Shown piece after piece: positions 52,101 through 61,141 of a DNA stretch of 64,000 bases. The stretch's first letter is position 1. Each line of letters starts with the position of its first letter. The stretch is from a bacterium (GTDB lineage Bacteria > Latescibacterota > Latescibacteria > Latescibacterales > Latescibacteraceae), in the NCBI GenBank assembly GCA_021372535.1, contig JAJFUH010000089.1:1-64000 (forward strand). Direction: 5' to 3'. The translations under genes and the position numbers were made by a program. Below the pieces are notes generated by a model, which was not told the DNA's origin, did not search any database, and saw only the letters and a list, made by a program, of their open reading frames with translations.

Positions 52101-54485
52101 ATGGTTAAGGATGTTGAAGAAAAAGTTATAACGGATATCGTGGTAGCTCAGGATAAGGTTCCTGAGGAAATCGAAAATCTTCCCGATGATGTTCCTCTGA
52201 TTCCGCTCAGGGATATGGTCATGTTCCCCTATATGGTCATTCCCATTCTCGTGGTCAGGGATGCCTCTGTTGCCGCTCTTCAGGCTGCACTGGTGAAGGA
52301 CAGGTATGTTTTTCTCGTTCTTCAGAAAAATCCCGATAACGATGAACCCGAAGAAGATGACATGTACAAGATCGGAGTTGTCGGTAGAGCTCTACAGATA
52401 CTCAAGCTTCCCAATGGAACGGCAAAAGTCCTCATTGAAGGGCTGGCGCGAGCCAGACTGGGCAGTGTGAGCAAATTCGAGGATTATTACAGAGTCAAAG
52501 TCAGCTATGAAAATAAGTTAGTGACTGAAACTCCCCGTTTCCAGGCGCTGATCAGGACCGTGCTCAACAGTTTTGCAACCTATGTCAAGCTTTCAAAGAC
52601 TATTCCGGACGAGGTTCTGATGAATCTGCCCTCGGTGGACGATCCCCAGCGTCTTGCCGATACTCTGGCAGCTCATTTGATCATCAAACCTGACAGTAAA
52701 CAGGAAATCCTCGAGTCCGAGACACTCGATGAACAGCTCACCATGCTTGCCGGTATTTTTGCCGATGAAATCGAGATCATGGAGATCGAGCAGACGATTG
52801 ACAAGGAAGTGAAGGAACGGCTCCACAAATCCCAGAAGGATTATTACCTCCATGAACAGATGAGGGTGATCAGAGAAGAACTCGGCGAGGATGAAGAGGA
52901 TGCAGAGATTCTCGAGCTCGAAACGAAAATCAGAAAATCCGGCATGTCCGCCGAGGCGACGAAAAAGGCCCTGGAGGAAGTGAATAAGCTCAGAAGAATG
53001 CACCTCATGTCGCCCGAGTCGACAGTTGTCAGGAACTATCTGGACTGGCTGATCTCGCTTCCCTGGAAAAAGCGTACGAAGGACAATCTCGATGTCACGA
53101 AGGCCAAGACCATTCTCGATGAGGATCATTACGGTCTCGAAAAACCGAAGGAGCGGATTCTGGAATATCTTGCCGTTCTCAAGCTGGCTAAGAAAATCCG
53201 CGGGCCTATACTCTGCTTCACCGGCCCTCCCGGCACGGGTAAAACATCGCTGGGCCGCAGTGTAGCACGGGCGCTCGGCAGAAAATTCGTGAGGATGTCG
53301 CTCGGCGGGATGAGAGATGAGGCTGAGATACGGGGGCACAGAAAAACCTATATCGGATCGCTCCCCGGCCGTATTATCCAGAATATCAAAAAAGCCGGAA
53401 CCATGAATCCGGTATTCCTCCTCGACGAGGTCGACAAGATCGGCATGGATTTCCGCGGCGATCCCTCCTCCGCACTGCTCGAAGTGCTTGATCCTGAGCA
53501 GAACAACACCTTCATGGATCATTATCTCGAGCTGGATTTCGATCTCTCGGAGGTGCTGTTCATAACCACCGCCAATTACGAGGATGCGATTCCCCTTCCG
53601 CTCTTTGACCGTATGGAAATCATCAACCTTTCCGGGTATCTTGAATTCGAAAAGGTCGGTATCGCCGAACGGCATCTTATACCGAAACAGATGGAAGCAT
53701 CCGGTCTTTCCTCGAAACATATCGTTTTCGAGCGCGGCGGGCTCCTTAAGATCATCAGAAACTATACAGCCGAGGCGGGTGTGCGGAATCTCGAGCGTTC
53801 ACTCGCTGCCATATGCAGAAAAGTTGCCCGCGAGGTGGTTGCCAGAAAAAACCGGGCGGCGAAGAAAAAGGTTATCACGGAACGGAATGTCCAGAAGTAT
53901 CTCGGCATTCCCAAAATACATGAAAAACGCATAGAAAAAACAAACCAGGTGGGAATGGCCATCGGGCTTGCTTGGACGCCGGTCGGCGGGGAGATTCTGT
54001 ATATCGAAACGTCGCTCATGCATGGGAAAGGGGACCTGATTCTGACCGGTCACCTCGGAGATGTCATGAAAGAGAGCGCCCGTGCGGCCCTTACCTATAC
54101 CAAGGCGAATATGGAAGAACTCAAGATTTCGACGGATGCATTCGAGAACAAGGATGTTCATGTTCATGTGCCCGAAGGGGCTATAAAAAAGGACGGGCCT
54201 TCCGCCGGCGTCGCGATCATAAGCTCGCTCGTTTCGGCGGCGAGCAACAGACCGGTTTCCCGGAGTGTTGCCATGACAGGAGAGATAACGCTCAGGGGGA
54301 ATGTGCTTGCGATTGGGGGACTCAAGGAAAAACTGCTGGCAGCCAAACGGAGCGGAATCAAAAAGGTCATTATTCCTCATAAAAACGAGGCAGACCTCCG
54401 TGAGATGCCCGATGAGATAAAAGAGAATCTTACGTTTATTCTTGCAAAAAATATCAACGATGTTCTCTCGCATGCTCTTGTTTGA
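52101..54485 (+). CDS. lon: ATP-dependent protease Lon
   Basis: The 794-aa AAA+ protease degrades damaged and regulatory proteins. It has an N-terminal substrate-binding domain (PLIPLRDMVMFPYMVIPI), Walker A CFTGPPGTGKTSLGR (residues ~370-380), Walker B NPVFLLDEVDKIG, and the C-terminal serine protease domain with the catalytic dyad S701 in KKDGPSAGVAI and K744 about 43 residues later in GGLKEKLLAAKR. GGAG stands about 11 nt before ATG 52101. Its stop overlaps the engB start. Confidence 0.97.
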   Translation: MVKDVEEKVITDIVVAQDKVPEEIENLPDDVPLIPLRDMVMFPYMVIPILVVRDASVAALQAALVKDRYVFLVLQKNPDNDEPEEDDMYKIGVVGRALQILKLPNGTAKVLIEGLARARLGSVSKFEDYYRVKVSYENKLVTETPRFQALIRTVLNSFATYVKLSKTIPDEVLMNLPSVDDPQRLADTLAAHLIIKPDSKQEILESETLDEQLTMLAGIFADEIEIMEIEQTIDKEVKERLHKSQKDYYLHEQMRVIREELGEDEEDAEILELETKIRKSGMSAEATKKALEEVNKLRRMHLMSPESTVVRNYLDWLISLPWKKRTKDNLDVTKAKTILDEDHYGLEKPKERILEYLAVLKLAKKIRGPILCFTGPPGTGKTSLGRSVARALGRKFVRMSLGGMRDEAEIRGHRKTYIGSLPGRIIQNIKKAGTMNPVFLLDEVDKIGMDFRGDPSSALLEVLDPEQNNTFMDHYLELDFDLSEVLFITTANYEDAIPLPLFDRMEIINLSGYLEFEKVGIAERHLIPKQMEASGLSSKHIVFERGGLLKIIRNYTAEAGVRNLERSLAAICRKVAREVVARKNRAAKKKVITERNVQKYLGIPKIHEKRIEKTNQVGMAIGLAWTPVGGEILYIETSLMHGKGDLILTGHLGDVMKESARAALTYTKANMEELKISTDAFENKDVHVHVPEGAIKKDGPSAGVAIISSLVSAASNRPVSRSVAMTGEITLRGNVLAIGGLKEKLLAAKRSGIKKVIIPHKNEADLREMPDEIKENLTFILAKNINDVLSHALV

Positions 54486-55069
54486 TGAATTATGAAATTC
54501 AGTTTTCCCATCCGGTTTTTACGCTCAGGGATCTGCCCGCATCGGGATTGCCGGAACTGTGCATATCCGGAAGGTCGAATGCAGGGAAATCTTCGCTGAT
54601 AAACCGGCTCGCGAATAAAAAAAACCTTGCAAAAGTATCGCAGAAACCGGGGAAAACCCGATCGCTCAATTTTTACAGCGTCCGCGCCGGTTTTTATCTT
54701 GTCGATCTTCCGGGTTACGGATATGCTAAAGTCCCGAAAAGCGAACAAAACCTGTTCAGTGAGCTGGTCGGCCCCTATCTCGATAACCGAAGAGAGCTCA
54801 GGGGAATCATTCAGCTTATAGATTCTCGACACGGGCCTGTGTCGGGTGATCTGGCAATGCTTGAATGGATCAGGGCCCGGGATGTACATGCCTTATTTGT
54901 TTTTGCCAAAATAGATAAGTTGAATTCACGGGAGCTGGTAATGTTGAAAAAAACCTCTGAAAAGGAGTTTGGTGTGGAGAACTGCGCTTTTTTCTCCGCC
55001 CGTACGGGAACGGGAGCCGATACAATAATGATGTGGATCGAGCGGACGCTCGGTATTGATGAAAAATGA
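54485..55069 (+). CDS. engB: Ribosome biogenesis GTPase EngB (YihA/YsxC)
   Basis: Essential GTPase in large-subunit assembly. G1 is GRSNAGKSSLI near residue 30, G2 GKTRSLNFY, G3 DLPGYG, G4 FAKIDKL (in place of the common TKxDK) and G5 FFSARTG. 194 aa. ATG 54485 overlaps the lon stop by one base; an upstream TTG is not needed. It is the last gene of the tig-clpP-clpX-lon-engB group. This order, with engB after lon, is seen in several bacteria. Confidence 0.95.
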   Translation: MNYEIQFSHPVFTLRDLPASGLPELCISGRSNAGKSSLINRLANKKNLAKVSQKPGKTRSLNFYSVRAGFYLVDLPGYGYAKVPKSEQNLFSELVGPYLDNRRELRGIIQLIDSRHGPVSGDLAMLEWIRARDVHALFVFAKIDKLNSRELVMLKKTSEKEFGVENCAFFSARTGTGADTIMMWIERTLGIDEK

Positions 55070-55127
55070 CTAAAATCGTTGTTTTATTTACAGTAATGAT
55101 CAACTGTTGTAATGGAAAGGAATTTGT

Positions 55128-56255
55128 ATGAAGACACGTCTGTACACTCCCGGCCCCGTGATGGTGCCTGAAAAAGTCCTCCTCAAGATGGCGGAGCCCG
55201 TTTTTCACCACAGAACACCCCAGTACGAGGCCCTTTTTGCCGAGATCAATGCCAAACTGAAAAAACTCTTCATGACCGAGGGCAATGTGTATACCCTGGC
55301 ATCGTCGGGAACGGGAGCGATGGAGACTGCCGTTGTAAATATCCTCGCGAAAGGCGATAAAGCCGTTGCAGTTCGGGGCGGAAAATTCGGTGAACGCTGG
55401 TTCGAAATCTGCCAGGCGTACGGCATCGAAACGATCCCCGTCGATGTCGAGTGGGGATATGCTGTCAAGCCCGAACAGATAAAAAAAGTTCTCGACAGCA
55501 ATCCCGGCGTAAAAGCGGTATTCACCACTCAATCCGAAACCTCGACCGGTGTTGTGACCGACATGAAGGCGATCGGCGAAGTCATGAAGGGATATGATGC
55601 GGCGCTCGTTACCGACGCAGTATCCGGGCTCGGCGCCCATGAACTGCGCCAGGACGAGTGGGGAATCGATATGGTGGTCGCCGGATCTCAGAAAACCATC
55701 ATGCTTCCGCCGGGGCTCGGATTCATCTCGGTTGCCGGTGATTCATGGAGCCGTGTCGAGCGCTCGAATCTCCCGAAATATTACTGGGATCTGAAAAAAT
55801 ATAAGAAATCGCTCGAAAAGAACCAGAATCCGTTCACACCGCCGGTGACGCTCTTGGTGGGGCTGAACGAATCGCTCAACATGATTCTCGCCGAGGGTCT
55901 CGAAAACATGTGGGCCCGTCACACCAAAGTAGCGAATGCCATGCGGGCGGGTGTCAGGGCTCTCGGTCTCGAACTTTTCCCCAAGGATTTCTCGAATGTA
56001 CTGACCACCATTCTGATACCTGCCGGTATCGACGGAAGCGCGCTTGTTAAAGCCATGAAGAAGAATGGTATTTTTCCCGCCGGCGGTCAGGAAGCGCTCA
56101 AGGGCAAGATTATCCGTGTCGGACATATCGGATATCTCGATGAGTTCGATGTGCTTTCCGCGCTTTCCGGTTTTGAGCTTTCGCTCAAGGCGGTCGGCTA
56201 TTCGTTTACGACCGGTGAATCACTGAAGGCGGCCCAGCAGGTATTGAGTGAATAG
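55128..56255 (+). CDS. Class V pyridoxal-phosphate aminotransferase
   Basis: The 375-aa PLP enzyme of the alanine-glyoxylate / serine-pyruvate transaminase type: YTPGPVMVPEKVLLKMAEP at the start, SSGTGAMETAVVN in the cofactor cleft, DAVSGLGAHEL with the PLP aspartate, and AGSQKTIMLPPGLGF with PLP lysine K189. It lies 180 bp before serA in the same orientation. In lineages without classical SerC, class V enzymes beside serA serve in serine synthesis, so phosphoserine or serine amino-group transfer is the likely role (context inference). A strong GGAAAGGAA precedes ATG 55128. Confidence 0.92.
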   Translation: MKTRLYTPGPVMVPEKVLLKMAEPVFHHRTPQYEALFAEINAKLKKLFMTEGNVYTLASSGTGAMETAVVNILAKGDKAVAVRGGKFGERWFEICQAYGIETIPVDVEWGYAVKPEQIKKVLDSNPGVKAVFTTQSETSTGVVTDMKAIGEVMKGYDAALVTDAVSGLGAHELRQDEWGIDMVVAGSQKTIMLPPGLGFISVAGDSWSRVERSNLPKYYWDLKKYKKSLEKNQNPFTPPVTLLVGLNESLNMILAEGLENMWARHTKVANAMRAGVRALGLELFPKDFSNVLTTILIPAGIDGSALVKAMKKNGIFPAGGQEALKGKIIRVGHIGYLDEFDVLSALSGFELSLKAVGYSFTTGESLKAAQQVLSE

Positions 56256-56372
56256 GAGGACGGTGAAAAAGTATTTTTTTCACGCGCCCGGAAATGAAAG
56301 ATATTGTCTTTTCACTGTCAAGGGTATGTAAATCGGTACTGTGTGCCGACCCTTGACAGTATATCAACATAT
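56256..56372 (+). repeat. Hairpin repeat family A, copy 4
   Basis: Starts directly after the aminotransferase stop with GAGGACGGTGAAAAAGTA. CTGTCAAGGGT (56315-56325) pairs perfectly with ACCCTTGACAG (56349-56359), 11 bp, around a 23-nt middle with CGGTA/TGCCG. It is the cleanest copy of the family. Confidence 0.9.
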
Positions 56373-56388
56373 GGGGCTCTATTCACCA

Positions 56389-56403
56389 TTCTTTCAGAAA
56401 GAA
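56389..56403. promoter_or_regulatory. Short palindrome upstream of serA
   Basis: TTCTTTC-A-GAAAGAA is a perfect seven-base inverted repeat 31 bp before the serA ATG, in a position suitable for an operator. The regulator is unknown, and chance occurrence cannot be excluded. Confidence 0.25.
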
Positions 56404-56434
56404 CAGACAAATTGACACAGGGAGAATCCTGAAC

Positions 56435-58018
56435 ATGTTCAAGGTGCTTATAAGCGACAATGTATCTCAGGAGTGTGTGCAGATACTCAAGTCAGCCGAG
56501 GGTATCGAGGTCGATTTCAATACAAAGCTTACTCCTGAAGAATTCAATAAAGTTATCGGTAATTATGATGCCCTCGTTGTACGAAGCGCAACTAAAGTCC
56601 GCGAGGATGCAATCGCAGCTGCAAAGAAACTCAAGGTTATCGGCCGCGCGGGCGCCGGTGTGGATAATATCGATGTCAAAAAAGCCACCGACGCCGGTAT
56701 CATTGTCATGAACACGCCCGGCGGGAACACCGTATCGACAGCCGAGCACACATTCAGCATGATTATGGCGCTGTCACGGTCTATTCCCCAGGCTGACCGC
56801 TCGGTCAAGGAAGGCAAGTGGGACCGTAAAAAATACATGGGCGTTGAGCTCAGGGGGAAAACCCTCGGAATCATCGGTCTCGGCAACATCGGCCGTGTTC
56901 TCGGCAAGCGGGCCTGCTGTTTCGAGATGAAGGTGATCGGGTATGATCCGTTCATCACGAAAGAAATCGCCCAGAGCTTCGGTATCGAGCTTGTAAACCT
57001 CGATGCCATCTGGGCTCGGGCGGATTACATCACGGTTCATACTCCGCTCAACGACAGCACCCGTCACGTCATCAATGCCGAGACGCTTGCCAAATGCAAG
57101 GATGGTGTGAGGATAATCAACTGCGCCCGCGGCGGTGTTGTCGATGAGGAAGCGCTTCTCAAGGCGATCGAGTCGGGAAAAGTCGCCGGCGCCGCCCTCG
57201 ATGTCTATGAAAAAGAGCCGCCCGAGCAGAGCCCGCTCGTGATGAATGAAAAAGTGGTCGCCACGCCCCATCTCGGTGCATCGACCACCGAGGCGCAGGA
57301 TATCGTCGCGGTGATGATAGCCGAACAGGTACGCAATTTTCTGCTGAACGGAGAAGTCATCAACGCGGTCAACATGCCCTCGATCTCGCCTGAAGTCTAT
57401 GAACAGATCAAGCCGTTCATCAATCTCGGCCAGAAGATGGGGGCTATCCTCGGAAAGCACGGTGTAGGCCAGCTCAAAAACATCACTATCACCTATTACG
57501 GCGATGTGCATAAATACAATACCTGGTCGGTGACCTCCTCGATTCTGGAGGGATTGTTTACTACAAGTTATTCCGAGGTTGTCAACATAATCAATGCGAT
57601 CAGCACCGCCGAAAAACTCGGAATCAAGATCAACGAAGTCAAGTCCTCGGAAGAGAAGGACTACAAGAACAGCATCGAAGTCGCTCTTTCGACGGATACC
57701 ATCGAGCTGAGTATTCTCGGGACGATTCTGGGAAAAAACAACCCTCGGATCGTCAATTTTCAGGGGTACGATCTCGATTTTGTCCCGGAAGGTCATCTCC
57801 TGTTCTGTGGTAACGAGGACCGTCCCGGAATCATCGGCAATATCGGCACTGTTCTCGGTAAAAAGGGTATCAATATTGCCCATATGACCTGGGCGCGCAA
57901 GAGCCCGTCCGGTGAAGCTATTGTCGTAGTGAGCACCGATGAGGAAATCGACAAGAAGGCTCTCGATGAGGTCAAGAAGATCAGCGGGATATCGTGGGCG
58001 ATGTGTGTCGATGTATGA
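56435..58018 (+). CDS. serA: D-3-phosphoglycerate dehydrogenase
   Basis: First step of serine synthesis: 3-phosphoglycerate to 3-phosphohydroxypyruvate with NAD. The 527-aa type has an N-terminal substrate domain (VLISDNVSQECVQILK), the NAD motif GIIGLGNIGRVLG near residue 145, the catalytic arginine, glutamate and histidine around INCARGGVVDEEAL and ATPHLGASTTEAQ, an intervening domain, and a C-terminal ACT domain (DRPGIIGNIGTVLGKKGINI, core RPGIIGNIGTVLGKKG) for serine feedback. GGGAG precedes ATG 56435. The aminotransferase upstream likely gives the next step. Confidence 0.97.
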   Translation: MFKVLISDNVSQECVQILKSAEGIEVDFNTKLTPEEFNKVIGNYDALVVRSATKVREDAIAAAKKLKVIGRAGAGVDNIDVKKATDAGIIVMNTPGGNTVSTAEHTFSMIMALSRSIPQADRSVKEGKWDRKKYMGVELRGKTLGIIGLGNIGRVLGKRACCFEMKVIGYDPFITKEIAQSFGIELVNLDAIWARADYITVHTPLNDSTRHVINAETLAKCKDGVRIINCARGGVVDEEALLKAIESGKVAGAALDVYEKEPPEQSPLVMNEKVVATPHLGASTTEAQDIVAVMIAEQVRNFLLNGEVINAVNMPSISPEVYEQIKPFINLGQKMGAILGKHGVGQLKNITITYYGDVHKYNTWSVTSSILEGLFTTSYSEVVNIINAISTAEKLGIKINEVKSSEEKDYKNSIEVALSTDTIELSILGTILGKNNPRIVNFQGYDLDFVPEGHLLFCGNEDRPGIIGNIGTVLGKKGINIAHMTWARKSPSGEAIVVVSTDEEIDKKALDEVKKISGISWAMCVDV

Positions 58019-58044
58019 CAGCCGCTTTTCCCGGCGCATTGAAA

Positions 58045-58080
58045 AACCCTTCCGGTATTCGATACCGGGAGGGTTTTTTT
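58045..58080 (+). terminator. Rho-independent terminator of serA
   Basis: AACCCTTCCGGTATT and GATACCGGGAGGGTT form a long stem, followed by seven T. It closes the serA transcript. Confidence 0.9.
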
Positions 58081-58082
58081 GT

Positions 58083-58136
58083 AACATGCTCGAATGCCTG
58101 ATATAATGTTTTTCTTCCCTCTCCTGTTTACGGGAG
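58083..58136 (+). repeat. Dispersed repeat family B, copy 2
   Basis: Matches the reverse complement of 28533-28586 at 51 of 54 bases. It lies just past the serA terminator. Confidence 0.85.
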
Positions 58137-58195
58137 AGGGAACGGGGGTGATGGTAATAATTCTATGAAAGACAATAAATTATCCTCATCCTCGT

Positions 58196-58221
58196 CCATT
58201 CTCCCATGAATGGGAGAATGG
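58196..58221. repeat. Perfect 12-bp hairpin in an array of small stem-loops
   Basis: CCATTCTCCCAT, two bases, ATGGGAGAATGG. Neighbouring stems are CCTCTCC/GGGAGAGG at 58119-58139 and CTCTC/GAGAG near 58265-58282. The rest of 58019-58475 carries no gene. Confidence 0.7.
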
Positions 58222-58475
58222 TGAAAAAAATATAGAATTTTTCATGCTATTTCTGTTTTCCATTCTCTCGCGCATAAGAGAGGATGTCACGGTTCAGTGT
58301 GAAAAGAAATTTTGGGAATTATAAATAAGCTACTGAGCCCCTCTGAAACAGAACACTCTTCACTTAGATTTGCCCACGCCCAATCTATTCCTGTTGAAAT
58401 GAATAACTAATGTCCAATAAACGTCATACTTATAAATATAGAAATCTTAATAATCATCATTTTATTACTATACAG

Positions 58476-59036
58476 TCAAGTGTTCTCTTGTACTCCGAAT
58501 AACTGCTCGCGTCGTGATGGCTGAGAATGCACAAGCCAGACAAGGCCAACTCCAGTAACTATACCGTACGCGATAGGATAAGCCCCAGAGTTAATCCAGA
58601 CCAATTCGGCCAGCATCCATCCTGTCACGCTGAACAAGACCCACAGGCTTGCGCGATGCATGTGCCGACGGAATATCCACCATTGTGGCACACCCAGAAA
58701 CAACCCGAATGCAGCGACACACGACCAATATCCCGTCCAGTGCAAGCTCCAATGGTGCACGAAGATGGCCTGGATTGTCTGTCCGAAAGGATAACCTATT
58801 GCAAAGCAGACAGCGCTTGCCACAATGAACAGCACGGGGCGCACACCAACAACTCGAACGACAGGCCATTGCAAGCCGGCTATAACTCCACCCCAGACCA
58901 ATCCCTTACCCATACGAGCCCATATTCCTGGCTCGCCCCCTAATAATGCGGCTATTTCTGAGCCCCAACGATAACCCAGCTCCATCGCAATTGTGGAGAG
59001 CAGAACGCCGATAAGCCAAGGTTTAATCTTTGTCAT
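58476..59036 (-). CDS. Uncharacterised membrane protein with internal repeat
   Basis: The 186-aa protein has about six hydrophobic helices. Two halves share a GxxxGxxQWxxxR pattern: GGVIAGLQWPVVR near residue 50-60 and LFLGVPQWWIFRRHM near residue 115-125, with tryptophan-rich segments between. Repeats of this kind occur in unannotated membrane proteins. There is no clear ribosome site. It is isolated and its codons look unlike those of neighbours, so acquisition is possible but not proven. Function unknown. Confidence 0.6.
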   Translation of the reverse strand: MTKIKPWLIGVLLSTIAMELGYRWGSEIAALLGGEPGIWARMGKGLVWGGVIAGLQWPVVRVVGVRPVLFIVASAVCFAIGYPFGQTIQAIFVHHWSLHWTGYWSCVAAFGLFLGVPQWWIFRRHMHRASLWVLFSVTGWMLAELVWINSGAYPIAYGIVTGVGLVWLVHSQPSRREQLFGVQENT

Positions 59037-59113
59037 AGCATTTGATCGACCTTTGCGATATGTATATTCATAATTTGAATACCCCGTTTTGTTAACGGGG
59101 ATTCGCCGTTTTC

Positions 59114-61141
59114 TTAATAAACCGAAGAGAACGTTACCTTTGCCGGATGAGCCAGCTCGATGAGCTCGGGTATATCGACGAGTTCCAGCAATCCGAAGCA
59201 GAACATCGATGGCGCGCGGAAAACGAACATATCGGGCGCCCGCTCGTAGATGACATTTTTATATACGAGGTCTTTAAGACTCAAATCAAGCCCCCGGATT
59301 TCCAGATTTTCCGCCTGATGGTCATTCAGCGCGGCGAGAACAAGCGCGGCAAGCCCCGCAACACGGCCGCTCGTGATCACTCTGACCTCACGGCCAGGGT
59401 ATCGTTTTCCGATATGATCGATAACCGCTCCTAACTGGGAAACCTGAATTCCGAGCGCGCGGCGCCCCACGCACGATATCACCTGCGCGAACCACCCGGG
59501 GTCCTGGCTCATTTGGCTGCATTCGCCGGTGAACAGCAGATCGGCGACGATTGCACGTTCTCCCCGGGCAAGCACCTCACGTACGATGGTGCTGGCATCG
59601 TTTATGCCGCCATCCGACGCAATCACCGTAATCGGTTTTTTGTCACTCTTCCCGGTGCTGTAGTCGACCAGGGGGAGTGTCCATGTATTATTGATCCGCA
59701 CGATGTATGCTTTTCCGGCAATACCGTCGATGACATCGGAGAACGCCGTGACGGGCGCAGGATCGCTGTCAACCCTGTAATCGGATTCCGGCCGGACGAC
59801 ATCGCGGAGAAGTCTGCGTGTGTTCCCGCGCCACACATCGAGAGCTTTTTCATCTCCGACAGGCCGAACCTGCCGGGGAAGAGAACTCATAAGATTCACC
59901 GTGAGCGTATAGAATGTTCCGTTGTCGGGTGGATATTCGATGGCAAGCTCCTCCTGCGTCCGTATCTCGTTTTCCACGGGGATTTCACTGTCGTTCCATT
60001 CCTTTTGCGGAAGGAAATGGCGGTTGATAAAACGATAGAATGCCTCACGGTTGTCCTGGAGATAGTTATGTGTTCCGGGGGCCTCGTTGATATGGAGAGC
60101 GAAACGGTCGGGGAGGCCGAACATCTGATAAAGCGGGACTATGGGATCGTAGACCGATGGTTTCACCCGCTCGGCAAGAAAACAGCAGTCGTCTGTCGCA
60201 TTGTAGATAAGCAGTGCCGGTCTGGGAGCGAGCATTGCGGTAAGGTGTGTATAATCGGCGATAACGGCCATGTCGGTGGGTACCTGTTCGAGGTCTCCGA
60301 TATCCCGCGGATAGTGGAGCCGTTCGACGATTCCGCTGTATCCCGCAACCGGTACGGACAGCTTGACACGGGTGTCGAGGGCGCTGATCATGATTGTCTG
60401 CCAGCCGCCTCCCGACAATCCGGTAACCGCAATCCTCCCGGGATCTGCCATCTTGTGCGAAAGGAGCACATCGAGCCCTCTTTTAAGGTGGAGATAGAAC
60501 ACCGAAACCCCCGGTACTCCGCAGAGGTCGAGGTATGCAATATTGCTGTGCCAGTATCCAATGTCGTGGAGCTGCCCCATACCGATCCATTCGATATTGA
60601 GAGCGAGCATACCGCGTTTTGCACAATTGATGCATCGCGCCTGCTTGTAATCTATGGTCATGCCGGGCTCCATGACATGACCGTTTACGTTGAGCACCGC
60701 AGGCACTTTCCGCTTGAGGCCAACCGGCTCGTATAACAGCGCTCCGATCCATAAGCCGGGTATGGCTTCGTAACGGAGCTTACGGATGGTGTAATCCCCG
60801 CAGGCAATCGTTTCGCCCCAAACAATATTGACCGGTCCGGATATCCATTCCGAGGGAACTCCGCGAAGTATGACTTCGTTGAGCAGCCGTTTTCTCAGCA
60901 GCTCCGCATCGTTTTTCCATGTGGTCGTATCGGAGGGCATGACAAATGCCGGTATTTTAGCAAGGAGATAACCTGTCAGGTCTTTCTCTGCCTGACCGGG
61001 GGGAAGAATCTGAAGGTTCTGTACGGGTTTGGTTTTACACCCGGAAATCAATAACATGAAAATGCAGAGTATGGACAGGAGTGTATTCACAGTTCGTTTC
61101 ATACGAAAGATTCTGCTTGCTGTGCCGGCTTCAGAATTCAT
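59114..61141 (-). CDS. Lipoprotein alpha/beta-hydrolase, acetylxylan-esterase-like
   Basis: The 675-aa protein has a lipobox LLISGC near residue 34 after a hydrophobic segment that follows a 15-residue basic leader. The hydrolase core (~residues 120-385) has the nucleophile elbow GLSGGGW, the acid YNATDDCCFL and the histidine APGTHNY, as in acetyl-xylan esterase / dienelactone-hydrolase-like enzymes that deacetylate plant polysaccharides. Residues ~400-675 form a second, looser hydrolase-like or binding domain with no motif I know. GGAGGG sits 5 nt before ATG 61141, so the longer form is used. Confidence 0.8.
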   Translation of the reverse strand: MNSEAGTASRIFRMKRTVNTLLSILCIFMLLISGCKTKPVQNLQILPPGQAEKDLTGYLLAKIPAFVMPSDTTTWKNDAELLRKRLLNEVILRGVPSEWISGPVNIVWGETIACGDYTIRKLRYEAIPGLWIGALLYEPVGLKRKVPAVLNVNGHVMEPGMTIDYKQARCINCAKRGMLALNIEWIGMGQLHDIGYWHSNIAYLDLCGVPGVSVFYLHLKRGLDVLLSHKMADPGRIAVTGLSGGGWQTIMISALDTRVKLSVPVAGYSGIVERLHYPRDIGDLEQVPTDMAVIADYTHLTAMLAPRPALLIYNATDDCCFLAERVKPSVYDPIVPLYQMFGLPDRFALHINEAPGTHNYLQDNREAFYRFINRHFLPQKEWNDSEIPVENEIRTQEELAIEYPPDNGTFYTLTVNLMSSLPRQVRPVGDEKALDVWRGNTRRLLRDVVRPESDYRVDSDPAPVTAFSDVIDGIAGKAYIVRINNTWTLPLVDYSTGKSDKKPITVIASDGGINDASTIVREVLARGERAIVADLLFTGECSQMSQDPGWFAQVISCVGRRALGIQVSQLGAVIDHIGKRYPGREVRVITSGRVAGLAALVLAALNDHQAENLEIRGLDLSLKDLVYKNVIYERAPDMFVFRAPSMFCFGLLELVDIPELIELAHPAKVTFSSVY

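Noticed and set aside
56315-56359. Long hairpin after the aminotransferase as a rho-independent terminator
   Set aside because: The stem is strong but no T-run follows on either strand, and the same structure recurs in the family A repeats, so it is filed as a repeat.
56774-58087. 437-codon minus-strand frame over serA
   Set aside because: Shadow of serA with no motifs and no start signal.
59513-60736. 407-codon plus-strand frame over the esterase lipoprotein
   Set aside because: Shadow of the minus-strand gene, which has a lipobox, a catalytic elbow and a strong ribosome site.
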